NCBI GenBank assembly: GCA_006226375.1
Contig: SBHC01000088.1
Coordinates: 110,683-174,682 of the forward strand
Length of the DNA stretch: 64,000 nt
DNA from: Deltaproteobacteria bacterium
GTDB taxonomy: Bacteria > Myxococcota_C > UBA6777
Direction of reading: 5' to 3'
Below, piece by piece: positions 26,336 to 35,659 of this stretch. The notes beneath the pieces are model-generated. The model searched no databases, was not told where the DNA came from, and worked only from the letters and a program-made list of their open reading frames with translations. A program made the position numbers and the translations under genes. How positions within the stretch are numbered: the stretch's first letter is position 1; each line of letters opens with the position of its first letter.

Positions 26336-29300
26336 ATGAGTCGTTCTCGTTACTTTAGTTCTGTTCGTACGGAAGGGGGCCTGTTACCCTCCGAGATACT
26401 GGGTAGAATTCAGGCACTCGATAAGAACCTTGAAGGTACAAGTTCAGAAAGCTACCATCTCGGTCCACACGAGCGAATCGGAGAAGCAGCCAACCGTGCA
26501 TGGAGTCGTCTGACTGCTTCGTGGCATGCTTTTCAAGAAGCTCTCACCCACAAACCTGAGAATGATCCTGCTACAGGTCTCACCCGCGAAAGATGGCTGC
26601 TACCTCTTTTCCAAGAGCTGGGTTATGGACGACTCCCTCGTACCAATGTCACCAATATTGACGGCAAGGATTTCGCAATATCTCACTTTTGGCAAAGCTC
26701 ACCGATACATCTGCTTGGTTGTCGACTTGACCTGGGCCAAAAACAATCGGGTGTCTCAGGTGCAGCCAAGTCATCTCCCCACGGACTGGTACAGGAATTC
26801 CTCAACCGCTCAAACGAGCACTTGTGGGGCTTTGTATCCAATGGATATCAACTACGAATACTAAGAGACCATCGCAGTTTAACTCGCCAGGCTTATGTTG
26901 AGTTTGATCTTCAGGCTATTATGGAAGGCGACCAGTACAGTGAGTTTTTGCTGTTGTGGATGGTTTGTCATCAAAGCCGGGTTGAGACACAAGGAGAAGA
27001 AGGTGGACCTGAAAGCTGCTGGTTAGAGACCTGGTTTAAGACCTCACGTGAAGAGGGAGTACGTGCTCTCGATAAACTCCGTAGTGGTGTTGAGAGTGCC
27101 ATCGCTTCTCTTGGTACGGGTTTTCTCAAACACAAAGCAAACACAGCCCTTCGAGATGCTTTAGAGACGGGAGAACTGGTCAAACAAGAATATTATCGTC
27201 AGCTCTTACGTCTTGTATATCGCATCATTTTTCTGTTTGTTGCAGAAGAGCGGGGTGCCCTTCTAGATCCCGCTCCTTACAAGGACTGCAAACAATCTGA
27301 AGCAGCAAAAAAAAGATTCAATAGATATTACTCTACTCGCCGTATGCGAGAGCTGGCAAACAAACGTCGCGGTGGGCCACACAGCGATACATGGCAAGGC
27401 CTTTGTCTGGTTATGGACAAACTATATGATGGCTACCCTGCCTTAGCCTTACCTGCACTTGGAAGCCGACTGTGGAGTCCTGCTGCCTGTCCCTGGTTGC
27501 TTATATCAGAATGCTCTAATGAATGGTTGTTTGAAGCATTTCGCTCTCTTTGTATCATCCAAGACAAGAACATTCGATATCCCGTAAACTGGCGTAATGT
27601 TGGAGCAGAGGAACTAGGTAGTATCTACGAAAGCCTTCTCGAACTTCACCCCCGTATCAACAAAGAAGGTGGTTCTTTTGAGCTGGAGACTGCCGCTGGT
27701 CACGAACGCAAAACTACAGGAAGCTACTACACACCCTCCTCCTTGGTTGATTGTTTGCTTGACTCTGCCCTGGATCCCGTACTGGATGAAGCTAGCAAAA
27801 AAGAAAATCCTGAACAAGCAATCCTTGAACTAACAGTGTGTGATCCTGCTTGTGGCTCGGGCCACTTTTTGTTAGCAGCAGCCAGGCGCATAGCGAAGCG
27901 TCTGGCATCGGTTCGCTCAGGAGATGAAGAACCCAGCCCGCGTGAAACGCAACGAGCGCTGCGAGATGTTATAGGTCGTTGCATCTATGGTGTGGATCTT
28001 AACCCTATGGCCGTAGAGCTCTGCAAAGTAAGCTTGTGGATTGAAGCATTAGAGCCAGGGCGTCCGTTGTCTTTTCTTGACAGCCATATCCAGAGTGGTA
28101 ACGCCCTACTGGGAACAACACCAGCATTGATGGCCAAGGGGATTCCTGATGATGCGTTTAAGCCGATAGAAGGAGATGATAAGAAAGTTGCAAAAGAACT
28201 AAAGGCACGCAATAAGAAAGAGCGCACTGGTGAGATGTATCTTTTTGACCTTATGGCAGCGGAACCTTCACAAGATTACAACGCAGTTGCCACAAGAGCA
28301 GAGAAAGTCGAAAAGGTGTCAGACAGTGATATTGTTACTGTTCGCCAGAAGGAGTCTGAATGGGAAGAGCTAACACGCTCACCGCAGTTTAGGGATGAAT
28401 GGTTTCGTGCGGATGCTTGGTGTTCTGCATTTGTTTGGCCCAAGCTACCTGGTGAACTGGAACGTGCTGCTATTACTCATAATATTTGGTTAAGTATTCA
28501 ACAAGATGTGACGGCGGTAGCAACAATCGCAAAGCGCAAAATCCGAGAATTGGCGAAGCTGTATCGCTTTTTTCACTGGCACCTAGCATTTCCACAAGTC
28601 TTTAACCCAAAAAACAATAAATGTACTCTCAATGGAGGTGAAGGGTTTAATGTAATTTTGGGTAATCCCCCCTGGATTCGACAAGAGGAGTTCCGACCTC
28701 TCAAACCGTTACTTGCGACGTACTCTTCATTTGCAAGTACTGCTGACTTATCAGTTTATTTTATTGAGTTGTCTGTGCGCATATTACAGTACAGTGGTCG
28801 TGTTGGTTTATTGACACCAAATAAGTGGTTTCGAGCAAAGTATGGTTCTGGACTTCGAGAATTTATACAAATGAATGCATTAGTTTCCTTGATTGTAGAC
28901 TTTGGTCATGCAAAAAATTTGTTTGAAGGTGCAGATACTTTTCCTGCTGCAGTTGTGCTGGAACTTTCATCTCAAGATACATCAAACAAAACATTTCAAT
29001 TTGTTCGTGCATTCGATAAAGATCGAAAAATTCATTCACTCGATACCCTCGTTAAGAACCAAAGTATAGAGGTACCTTTCACAAATTTAACAAACAAAAG
29101 TTGGCGATTTGACAGTGTCGCCGTTTCTCAAGTGATAAGAGCTATATCAGATAGAGGAGTCAAGCTAAGAGATTATATTAAGGCAACACCAAAATACGGA
29201 CTGAAAACAGGTTTCAATGAAGCATTCTATCTAAGTGCAAATTTGGAAGATTCTTTACTTCAAGAGTTTCCAAATTATCGTTCGGTCATTAAGAAGTTTA

Positions 29301-29992
29301 TTCGGGGTCGGGACATTCGAAGATGGCAAATAGGCTGGGAGGAACAATGGCATATTGTTATAGCCTCAAGTGCTAATATAGAGTGGCCATGGTCTGAATC
29401 GATGGATGAGAAACAAGCTGAGGACACATTTGCGGAAACATTTCCATTTGTCTATGAACACTTAAAAAAATTTGAGAAAAAGCTTCGAGCTCGTACTGAT
29501 CAAGGAAAGTTTTGGTGGGAGTTGAGATCCTGTGAGTATTATGAATCCTTCTCAAGCCCCAAGATTGCAATATCACGAATTTCATACCACTGCGAGGTAG
29601 CGTTGGATACAAACGGCTATTTTCAGAATGACTCTACAGTGTTTCTTCCAACAGATGATCTGTTTGTACTAGCTATTTTGAATTCACCCTTAGCTTGGTG
29701 GTATATGACACTCACATTTCCACATAAAAAGGATGAGGCTCTTTCTATGGACATTGAATATTTAGAAAACTTCCCAATACCGAATCCACCCAATGAACTA
29801 CGTGCTCAAATCGTAGAGACATGTCAACAGTTGATGGATACTGAACTGGATATCGAAACCAGAATCGAGTTTGAAAAACAACTTTCAACAAAAGTCTATA
29901 AAGCATATGGTTTTTCTGAGCTTGAAATACAAATTGTAACAGAAAATCCAGTACTAAGAGATCCAATTCAGCGGATAACACAAGAATCCTGA
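26336..29992 (+). CDS. Eco57I/DrmMI-type N6-adenine DNA methyltransferase
   Basis: 1218 residues; GAAGG before ATG. An N-terminal region of about 470 residues is followed by SAM-binding motif I DPACGSGHF (503-511), IYGVDLNPMAVEL, and the catalytic motif NPPW (777-780) of N6-adenine methylation. The architecture (long N-terminus, amino-MTase core, C-terminal target-recognition part) is that of DISARM DrmMI, BREX PglX and type IIG enzymes; no intact nuclease motif was identified. Composition changes sharply inside the gene: about 55-58% G+C in lines sampled at 27.4-27.9 kb, falling to roughly 27-38% from 28.6 kb to the end. This marks the specificity half as recently replaced or fast evolving. 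The role is likely self-marking of host DNA for cluster A. Confidence 0.87.
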   Translation: MSRSRYFSSVRTEGGLLPSEILGRIQALDKNLEGTSSESYHLGPHERIGEAANRAWSRLTASWHAFQEALTHKPENDPATGLTRERWLLPLFQELGYGRLPRTNVTNIDGKDFAISHFWQSSPIHLLGCRLDLGQKQSGVSGAAKSSPHGLVQEFLNRSNEHLWGFVSNGYQLRILRDHRSLTRQAYVEFDLQAIMEGDQYSEFLLLWMVCHQSRVETQGEEGGPESCWLETWFKTSREEGVRALDKLRSGVESAIASLGTGFLKHKANTALRDALETGELVKQEYYRQLLRLVYRIIFLFVAEERGALLDPAPYKDCKQSEAAKKRFNRYYSTRRMRELANKRRGGPHSDTWQGLCLVMDKLYDGYPALALPALGSRLWSPAACPWLLISECSNEWLFEAFRSLCIIQDKNIRYPVNWRNVGAEELGSIYESLLELHPRINKEGGSFELETAAGHERKTTGSYYTPSSLVDCLLDSALDPVLDEASKKENPEQAILELTVCDPACGSGHFLLAAARRIAKRLASVRSGDEEPSPRETQRALRDVIGRCIYGVDLNPMAVELCKVSLWIEALEPGRPLSFLDSHIQSGNALLGTTPALMAKGIPDDAFKPIEGDDKKVAKELKARNKKERTGEMYLFDLMAAEPSQDYNAVATRAEKVEKVSDSDIVTVRQKESEWEELTRSPQFRDEWFRADAWCSAFVWPKLPGELERAAITHNIWLSIQQDVTAVATIAKRKIRELAKLYRFFHWHLAFPQVFNPKNNKCTLNGGEGFNVILGNPPWIRQEEFRPLKPLLATYSSFASTADLSVYFIELSVRILQYSGRVGLLTPNKWFRAKYGSGLREFIQMNALVSLIVDFGHAKNLFEGADTFPAAVVLELSSQDTSNKTFQFVRAFDKDRKIHSLDTLVKNQSIEVPFTNLTNKSWRFDSVAVSQVIRAISDRGVKLRDYIKATPKYGLKTGFNEAFYLSANLEDSLLQEFPNYRSVIKKFIRGRDIRRWQIGWEEQWHIVIASSANIEWPWSESMDEKQAEDTFAETFPFVYEHLKKFEKKLRARTDQGKFWWELRSCEYYESFSSPKIAISRISYHCEVALDTNGYFQNDSTVFLPTDDLFVLAILNSPLAWWYMTLTFPHKKDEALSMDIEYLENFPIPNPPNELRAQIVETCQQLMDTELDIETRIEFEKQLSTKVYKAYGFSELEIQIVTENPVLRDPIQRITQES

Positions 29993-30032
29993 GACTGAGT
30001 TTGTTGATTTGGAATTTTGAGGAGAGAATACA

Positions 30033-33000
30033 ATGATTTCAGGTTCACGTAAGCTCCCAACACAGCATATTTCAATTCGAGTTCCCTGGCATGACAACGG
30101 ATGGAACGGAACTGTTTGTCAAAAGCCAGGTAGCAATCACGCTTGTCGGGTGCTTCCACGTGTTGCTGAAGGGAAAGATGACACAAAAGAAATAGAGTTA
30201 GCAGGTTGTTCTTTCGAAGAATTGGAGCAAAAGCAACTCCCACCTTGTATCAATGAACGTGGAGGCTTCATGGCTCCATTTGCGCTGGTGCAGCGAAAGA
30301 AACATCCATATGCAGAAAGCAGCCCAAAGACACATGGACACTTTGCATCTACTCCTTACACAATAAGGCCTTATAGCGCAGCCTGTGTTCCTTTTCGTTG
30401 GATGCTGGAAAAGAATAGTCCTGAACTTGTTGAACAATATAACTTAGGATATCAGCAAGCTCGGGAGCCAGAGCTTCCCTTTGATTCTTCCTGGATTCAG
30501 GACCGCTCCAATCAGTTAATTATGCTGGATACATTCTTTGGGGCTATTCAACCCGAAGAATCGTTGTGCTTTTTTTATGCGAAAGATACTCCTCTCTCCT
30601 CCACAAGTGGTCGTGTGATTGTTGGAGTTGGGCTGGTCAGGTCTGTTGGCAATCATGTTGAGTATAAATATGAAACTGATTCTCCCGACCTTCGAGGAGT
30701 GCTATGGGAGCGCAATGTCGAACACTCGATTCGAACGGGTTTTCAGGAAGGTTTTCTATTTCCTTATCAAGAGCTTTTTGACATATCTGTTGAGGAAGGG
30801 TTTGATCCAGAACCCTATGTTGCATTTGCACCGAGTGAGGCGTTCTGGAGCTTCTCTTACTCTTCGGAGCATGTTCCACATGACCATGCGATTGCGTCAA
30901 TCCTATCTTGTATGCGAGCTCTTGAAAAGATTGGAGAGGTTCTCTCTGGACCATGGAAACGTATTGGGAACTGGCTGGACCAGCAACTCAATCGTTTGTG
31001 GAAAATGCGAGGGCCTTATCCTGGTTTTGGTTCGGCTCTAACCGCTTTTCTGGGACAGGGTGGGAATATCGTAGCATACGAAATCATGCAGAAGTGCACC
31101 CAAGAGCAACCTGAAGGAAATATCGATCCTTGGCCAGAGTTCGAACGTTTGATGCGAGCTCCTGACCTCGCAGAGGGTGCAGCACGAAACATTATCGGCG
31201 AAGGTTTTGAGCGAGCCTGGCTTGCCATAACACCTGTGCGCAAATCTCTTCTCAAATTGCTGAGTCGATTCTCCTTGTCAGCAGACCAGGCAAGCCGATT
31301 TTTTAAAGAAGAAGAGAGGCCTGGAGAGGCATCCGATTGGGAGATCATTCGAAACCCATACCTGCTTTATGAGCTTGATCGAGAATCTCTGGACGCCATC
31401 TCGATTGAAACAATCGATCGAGGGATGCTACCTGATCGAGTTGTCCAAGAAGCACATCCCTTGCCAGATGAATCGAAACTTCAAGACAAAGTGGATCCTC
31501 GCCGCGTCCGCGCCCTCATGGTTGCAACATTGGAACAAGCAGCAGACGAAGGGCATACCTTGCTGCCAAGAAGCTGGCTATCCAGGCGGATAAATAACAG
31601 AGCATTGGATACAGATTGTCCTGTAGGGCAGGAAGTCTTGGCTGGGATGAGAGAGCTGCTTAAGGACTTTGTTTCAGAGACAGAAATGGCTGATGGAAGT
31701 ATTGGATACCAGCTCAGTCGTTTGGAAGAAACAGGAGCCTTAATCAGGCGCACGGTCCAAAAGCGAACAGGAACCAAGAGTAAGCGACATACGGCCAACA
31801 TTGATTTTCAAGAAATTGTAGACAAAGGTTTAGGTGAACTGCCAGAGGATAAAGAAGATAAAAAAGCTGAACTTCAAGCTCGCAAGGAAAAGGCTGTCGC
31901 TCTTCAAGAGATCTTTGAGTCACGACTTTCAGTCTTAATTGGCCCGGCAGGAACGGGCAAAACAACTCTTCTTCGTATGCTGTGTTCATTACCCGAAGTG
32001 CAGATGGGAGGAATCCTGTTGCTTGCCCCTACAGGCAAGGCTCGCGTCCAGTTAGAGACCAAAACGGGTCGAGAAGGAGGCATGACAGTTGCACAACTCT
32101 TAATGCGCTATGGTTCCAGATACAACCCAAACACTGGCCAATATCGCGTTACAAAGAATACAAACAGATGTAGTGATTACAAAACGGTGGTTGTTGACGA
32201 ATGCTCCATGCTGACAGAAGAGCAGCTTGCAGCATTACTTGATGGTCTGAGTGGATACACTCGCTTGATACTGGTGGGGGATCCACGTCAGTTGCCGCCG
32301 ATTGGAAGCGGTCGACCCTTTGTTGATATCGTCAGAACGCTTGCACCTGAAGGCGTTGAACACTCTTTCCCACGTGTGGGCAGAGGATACGCCGAGCTAA
32401 CGATTCCAAGACGTCAACAAGGACAAACCAGGGCCGATTTGCTTCTTGCGGGCTGGTTTGGTGGAATATCTGACCCAGCAGCAGATGAGATCTGGGATCG
32501 TTTAGAAACTGAAACAAACGCTGAGATTCGATTTGAATCCTGGGAAAACGGTGAAGACCTTCAAGAAAAGTTAATCAACCTTGTTGTGGAAGAACTTAAC
32601 TTGAACGGCCAAGAAGATGAAGCTGGATTTGGAGTGTCTTTGGGTGGCAGCCTTTTTGAGGACACTGGTGTTACATTTTTTTGGCGCAGTAGAGATGGCG
32701 GTAGTTTATTACAACCTGAAAACTGGCAAATAATCTCTCCTGTTAGAGCAGCGGAACACGGCGTAGAGGCAATCAATCGACTGGTTCAACAAACGTTCAG
32801 GAAAGGATGGTTGGAGAGGGCTGCTGCACACCCAAAATACCGAAAGATCCATCCTCCAAAGGGACGCCACGGCATTATTTATGGGGACAAGGTGATCAAC
32901 TTATACAACAGCGGCAAAAGAAGAGTGTATCCCAACCGAAACTCTTATGTTGCCAACGGTGATGTTGGTATTGTGGTTGGAGGTTACAAAAGGAAGGGCA

Positions 33001-33773
33001 AGCTCTTTCACAGGCTTGAAGTGGAGTTTTCTTCTCAGCCAACGTTTTCATATGATTATCCGATACGGGAGTTTGGCGATGAAGGCTCTGATCCCCTTGA
33101 ACTTGCCTATGCTTTAACTGTCCACAAATCCCAGGGGAGTGAGTTTGGAATAACTTTTGTGGTCTTACCGAATCCATGTTGGGTGCTCTCGAAGGAGCTA
33201 CTTTACACAGCACTGACACGTCAACAGAATCGCGTTATCATTCTTCATCAAGGCGATATTCGAACGCTTCGACGTTATGCCAGCGAACAATACTCTGACA
33301 TCGCTCGACGCTTAACCAATCTCTTCAACCCCGCGAATCCTGTTGCGTTTGATGTCGATGGCAACGAGAGATTTCTTGAAGAGGGTCTTATTCACAAAAC
33401 AAAGAAAGGTGACCTGGTTCGCTCGAAGTCAGAAGTCATCATTGCCAATGAACTCTTTAATCAAGGAATCGATCGTTATGAATACGAAATTGAGTTGGTG
33501 CTGGCCAATGGTGAAAAACGATATCCTGACTTTACAATCATCGATGATGATACAGGTGAATCTTACTATTGGGAGCATCTTGGGCTCTTGCATAACCCGG
33601 ACTACGCAGCACGTTGGGAACGCAAACTGGCAGCTTATAGAGCCGCTGACATATTACCTTATGAAGAAGGTGGCGGAGAGGCAGGTACATTGATTATGAC
33701 CAGGGATGATGAACGTGGTGGCATTGACGCACAGGCCATTTCTGAAATGATATCAGAGATATTTGATCTGTAA
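30033..33773 (+). CDS. RecD-like SF1 helicase with C-terminal PD-(D/E)XK nuclease-like domain
   Basis: 1246 residues; GAGGAGAG ahead of ATG. The first ~600 residues are not recognised. The helicase core has Walker A GPAGTGKT at 637-644, Walker B DECSM at 722-726, GDPRQLPPIGSGRPF, and the C-terminal UvrD_C_2 motif HKSQGSEF...LLYTALTRQQNRV, typical of RecD2-type 5'-3' helicases. Residues about 1130-1215 (SKSEVIIANELF, YPDFTIID with D1166, YYWEHLGLLHNPDYAARWERK) form a nuclease-like module known at the C-terminus of some such helicases. It is last but one in cluster A and likely processes DNA ends. Confidence 0.82.
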   Translation: MISGSRKLPTQHISIRVPWHDNGWNGTVCQKPGSNHACRVLPRVAEGKDDTKEIELAGCSFEELEQKQLPPCINERGGFMAPFALVQRKKHPYAESSPKTHGHFASTPYTIRPYSAACVPFRWMLEKNSPELVEQYNLGYQQAREPELPFDSSWIQDRSNQLIMLDTFFGAIQPEESLCFFYAKDTPLSSTSGRVIVGVGLVRSVGNHVEYKYETDSPDLRGVLWERNVEHSIRTGFQEGFLFPYQELFDISVEEGFDPEPYVAFAPSEAFWSFSYSSEHVPHDHAIASILSCMRALEKIGEVLSGPWKRIGNWLDQQLNRLWKMRGPYPGFGSALTAFLGQGGNIVAYEIMQKCTQEQPEGNIDPWPEFERLMRAPDLAEGAARNIIGEGFERAWLAITPVRKSLLKLLSRFSLSADQASRFFKEEERPGEASDWEIIRNPYLLYELDRESLDAISIETIDRGMLPDRVVQEAHPLPDESKLQDKVDPRRVRALMVATLEQAADEGHTLLPRSWLSRRINNRALDTDCPVGQEVLAGMRELLKDFVSETEMADGSIGYQLSRLEETGALIRRTVQKRTGTKSKRHTANIDFQEIVDKGLGELPEDKEDKKAELQARKEKAVALQEIFESRLSVLIGPAGTGKTTLLRMLCSLPEVQMGGILLLAPTGKARVQLETKTGREGGMTVAQLLMRYGSRYNPNTGQYRVTKNTNRCSDYKTVVVDECSMLTEEQLAALLDGLSGYTRLILVGDPRQLPPIGSGRPFVDIVRTLAPEGVEHSFPRVGRGYAELTIPRRQQGQTRADLLLAGWFGGISDPAADEIWDRLETETNAEIRFESWENGEDLQEKLINLVVEELNLNGQEDEAGFGVSLGGSLFEDTGVTFFWRSRDGGSLLQPENWQIISPVRAAEHGVEAINRLVQQTFRKGWLERAAAHPKYRKIHPPKGRHGIIYGDKVINLYNSGKRRVYPNRNSYVANGDVGIVVGGYKRKGKLFHRLEVEFSSQPTFSYDYPIREFGDEGSDPLELAYALTVHKSQGSEFGITFVVLPNPCWVLSKELLYTALTRQQNRVIILHQGDIRTLRRYASEQYSDIARRLTNLFNPANPVAFDVDGNERFLEEGLIHKTKKGDLVRSKSEVIIANELFNQGIDRYEYEIELVLANGEKRYPDFTIIDDDTGESYYWEHLGLLHNPDYAARWERKLAAYRAADILPYEEGGGEAGTLIMTRDDERGGIDAQAISEMISEIFDL

Positions 33774-33812
33774 TTCGTCTATTGGTAGAGATGCTCCAAA
33801 GGTTGAAGAGCA

Positions 33813-34784
33813 ATGAGCACTATCTACAGTGAGTTTACGCAGCATATTATCGATGGAATCCGAGAAGGTGCATCCACCTGGAAAATGCCCTGGCACACTT
33901 GGAGCAGAGTTCCTATCAACGCGGTCACAGGATATCCTTACCGTGGAAGCAACTTTTTTCTGTTGGCCCGAAGTGGACGAAGCAAGAACTTTGAGACAGG
34001 AGAATGGGCAACTTTCAAGCAGTGGAAAAGTATGGAGCCTGCTCATGTTCGAAAAGGAGAAAAGTCAGCAAAGATCTCTGTTCCTTCCGGTAGGCCAGAC
34101 CGTCGTACTTTAAGTGAAAAAGAAAGAGAGCAAAAATATATTAGCTCGCTTCGTGGGGAAGAAGATACATCACTGCTACCGGGAGGTAACTCTCTTAAAT
34201 TTAGAACTGCTAGCGTTTTTAACGCTGAACAGGTCGAAGGATACACACCAAGAAGCTTGCCTGTTCTTGATGATGCAAGAAAGCATCAACTTGCGGAAAG
34301 TTTTGTACAGAAAACAGGAGCGGAGATTCTCTATGGTAAGAGGAAGGCTGCGTATATTCGCAACGATGATTTGCTCCATATGCCGCCTATACAGAATTTT
34401 GAGTGGACAAGAGAAAGCTCTTCAACTGAGAATTTTTATTCTACTTTGTTACATGAGCTTGTTCACTGGACAGGCCACTCCTCCCGCTTGAATAGAGATT
34501 TTGGCAATGATCGGAACAGTGAAGAGTACGCATTTGAAGAGCTTGTTGCCGAATTAGGAGCAACATTCCTTTGTATGCAACTTCAAATTGAGGCTTCCCT
34601 GCGTGAGGATCACGTTGCGTATATTGATTCTTGGATCAATATTTTAGACAGAGACGAAAAAGCTATCCGAAGAGCATCAAGCCTGGCTCAAAAAGCAGTG
34701 GACTTTCTAGATAGCTTTCAGGATGAGTCACTTTTTATGCCCACCATGATTGAAAGTGGAGAAGATGAATCCAAAGAAAGCTAA
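33813..34784 (+). CDS. ArdC-like antirestriction protein (ssDNA-binding domain + zincin)
   Basis: 323 residues. The N-terminal ssDNA-binding domain of ArdC/plasmid primase-associated proteins is recognisable (FTQHIIDGIREGASTWKMPW, N...YPYRGSNFFLL), followed by a zincin-like metallopeptidase part with HELVHWTGH (HExxH at 214-218) and the downstream glutamates in EELVAELGATFL. ArdC homologues protect incoming single-stranded plasmid DNA against restriction. Having one at the end of a defence-like operon, next to a recombinase, fits a mobile-element accessory gene. The ribosome site is weak (GAAGAG). The 40-nt gap to the previous gene suggests co-transcription. Confidence 0.85.
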   Translation: MSTIYSEFTQHIIDGIREGASTWKMPWHTWSRVPINAVTGYPYRGSNFFLLARSGRSKNFETGEWATFKQWKSMEPAHVRKGEKSAKISVPSGRPDRRTLSEKEREQKYISSLRGEEDTSLLPGGNSLKFRTASVFNAEQVEGYTPRSLPVLDDARKHQLAESFVQKTGAEILYGKRKAAYIRNDDLLHMPPIQNFEWTRESSSTENFYSTLLHELVHWTGHSSRLNRDFGNDRNSEEYAFEELVAELGATFLCMQLQIEASLREDHVAYIDSWINILDRDEKAIRRASSLAQKAVDFLDSFQDESLFMPTMIESGEDESKES

Positions 34785-34860
34785 ACCATCTCTTCCATAA
34801 CTGATCGCTTGAAAGCCACCCTCAGCTCCAAACAGGTCGCCAGAATCAACCTGCTCTCAA

Positions 34861-34987
34861 ATGGAATAAAATATTCATTTTATTCCATATCCACCCACAA
34901 CACTGAAACAAAAGGGTTTTATTTACCACAATTGACAAGCACACCAAATAAATACAATATTATCGTAAAAAATCGATATTTTATTCC
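34861..34987. repeat. Perfect 12-bp inverted repeat plus a third half-site, upstream of the recombinase
   Basis: ATGGAATAAAAT (34861-34872) and ATTTTATTCCAT (34877-34888) form a perfect inverted repeat with a 4-nt spacer. The half-site ATTTTATTCC occurs again at 34978-34987, 25 nt before the recombinase start. The 227-nt gap is very AT-rich and has no gene. The spacing suggests protein-binding sites (autoregulation or recombinase arm sites). The first hairpin could also act as a terminator for cluster A, but no T-run follows. Confidence 0.45.
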
Positions 34988-35011
34988 TTTAACCACAAGC
35001 GGAGCAAAATC

Positions 35012-35626
35012 TTGAGCGGACGACCCAAAGGAACAGGTGGGCAGGCCAAAAAATTGACGGATAGCGAAATCAGACGAATCGATCGTTGTCTGATTGGGAC
35101 TCGTCACGAAATACGCAACCGAGCTATTTTCTTTTTGGGTCTCGGTTCGGGAATGAGGATTTCAGAGATCGCCAGCCTCACTATCAAGGATGTGATGCCT
35201 CATGGCGAACTGCTTGAAGAGATCGTGCTTGAGAAACACAGCACCAAATCAAAACGTTCACGTACAATCTTCATCACACAGCAAGCCTTTGAGATTCTCC
35301 AAGACTACATTGACCAGCGAATGGAAGCAGAAGAACTTGACCTTAACTCTCCTCTCTTTCCAAGCCAAAAGAACCCGAAGAAACCCTTGTCGCCGAATGC
35401 TGCAACAAAGCTGCTAAAGAAGATGTTTGAAGATGCAGGTGTTGGAAATGCCTCTTCACACAGCATGCGGCGAACACATGGTGATACACTACGAAGAAAC
35501 GGAGCTGACTTGAAGTTGATTCAGGACCAGCTTGGACATGCCAATATCCAAACGACCGCTATCTACTTCGGAATCAGCGATGAAGAAAGGAAGGGTGCGA
35601 TTCGTGGGATGCGATTCAAGGTCTGA
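35012..35626 (+). CDS. Small tyrosine recombinase (phage-integrase family)
   Basis: 204 residues from TTG 35012 (GGAG 8 nt upstream). The catalytic set is complete: R49 (GMRISEI), a Lys in the LEKHSTKSKR hairpin, H150-x-x-R153 (HSMRR), H176 (LGHANIQTT) and Tyr185 (YFGI). It lacks the N-terminal SAM-like core-binding domain of full XerC/D integrases, so it is a catalytic-domain-only type, as in FimB-like or element-borne recombinases. It is 14 kb from one island end and 25 kb from the other. It points toward cluster B, whose last gene ends 33 nt from its stop. Confidence 0.85.
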   Translation: MSGRPKGTGGQAKKLTDSEIRRIDRCLIGTRHEIRNRAIFFLGLGSGMRISEIASLTIKDVMPHGELLEEIVLEKHSTKSKRSRTIFITQQAFEILQDYIDQRMEAEELDLNSPLFPSQKNPKKPLSPNAATKLLKKMFEDAGVGNASSHSMRRTHGDTLRRNGADLKLIQDQLGHANIQTTAIYFGISDEERKGAIRGMRFKV

Positions 35627-35659
35627 ACCAACAAACATAAAGCACATCACTCAAGACAG

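Noticed and set aside
10022..34784. Calling cluster A a DISARM, BREX or Druantia system
   Set aside because: DISARM needs separate drmA, drmB and drmC; BREX needs pglZ and brxC; Druantia lacks the dynamin, SNF2 and methyltransferase set. Only single parts agree, so a named call would overstate the evidence.
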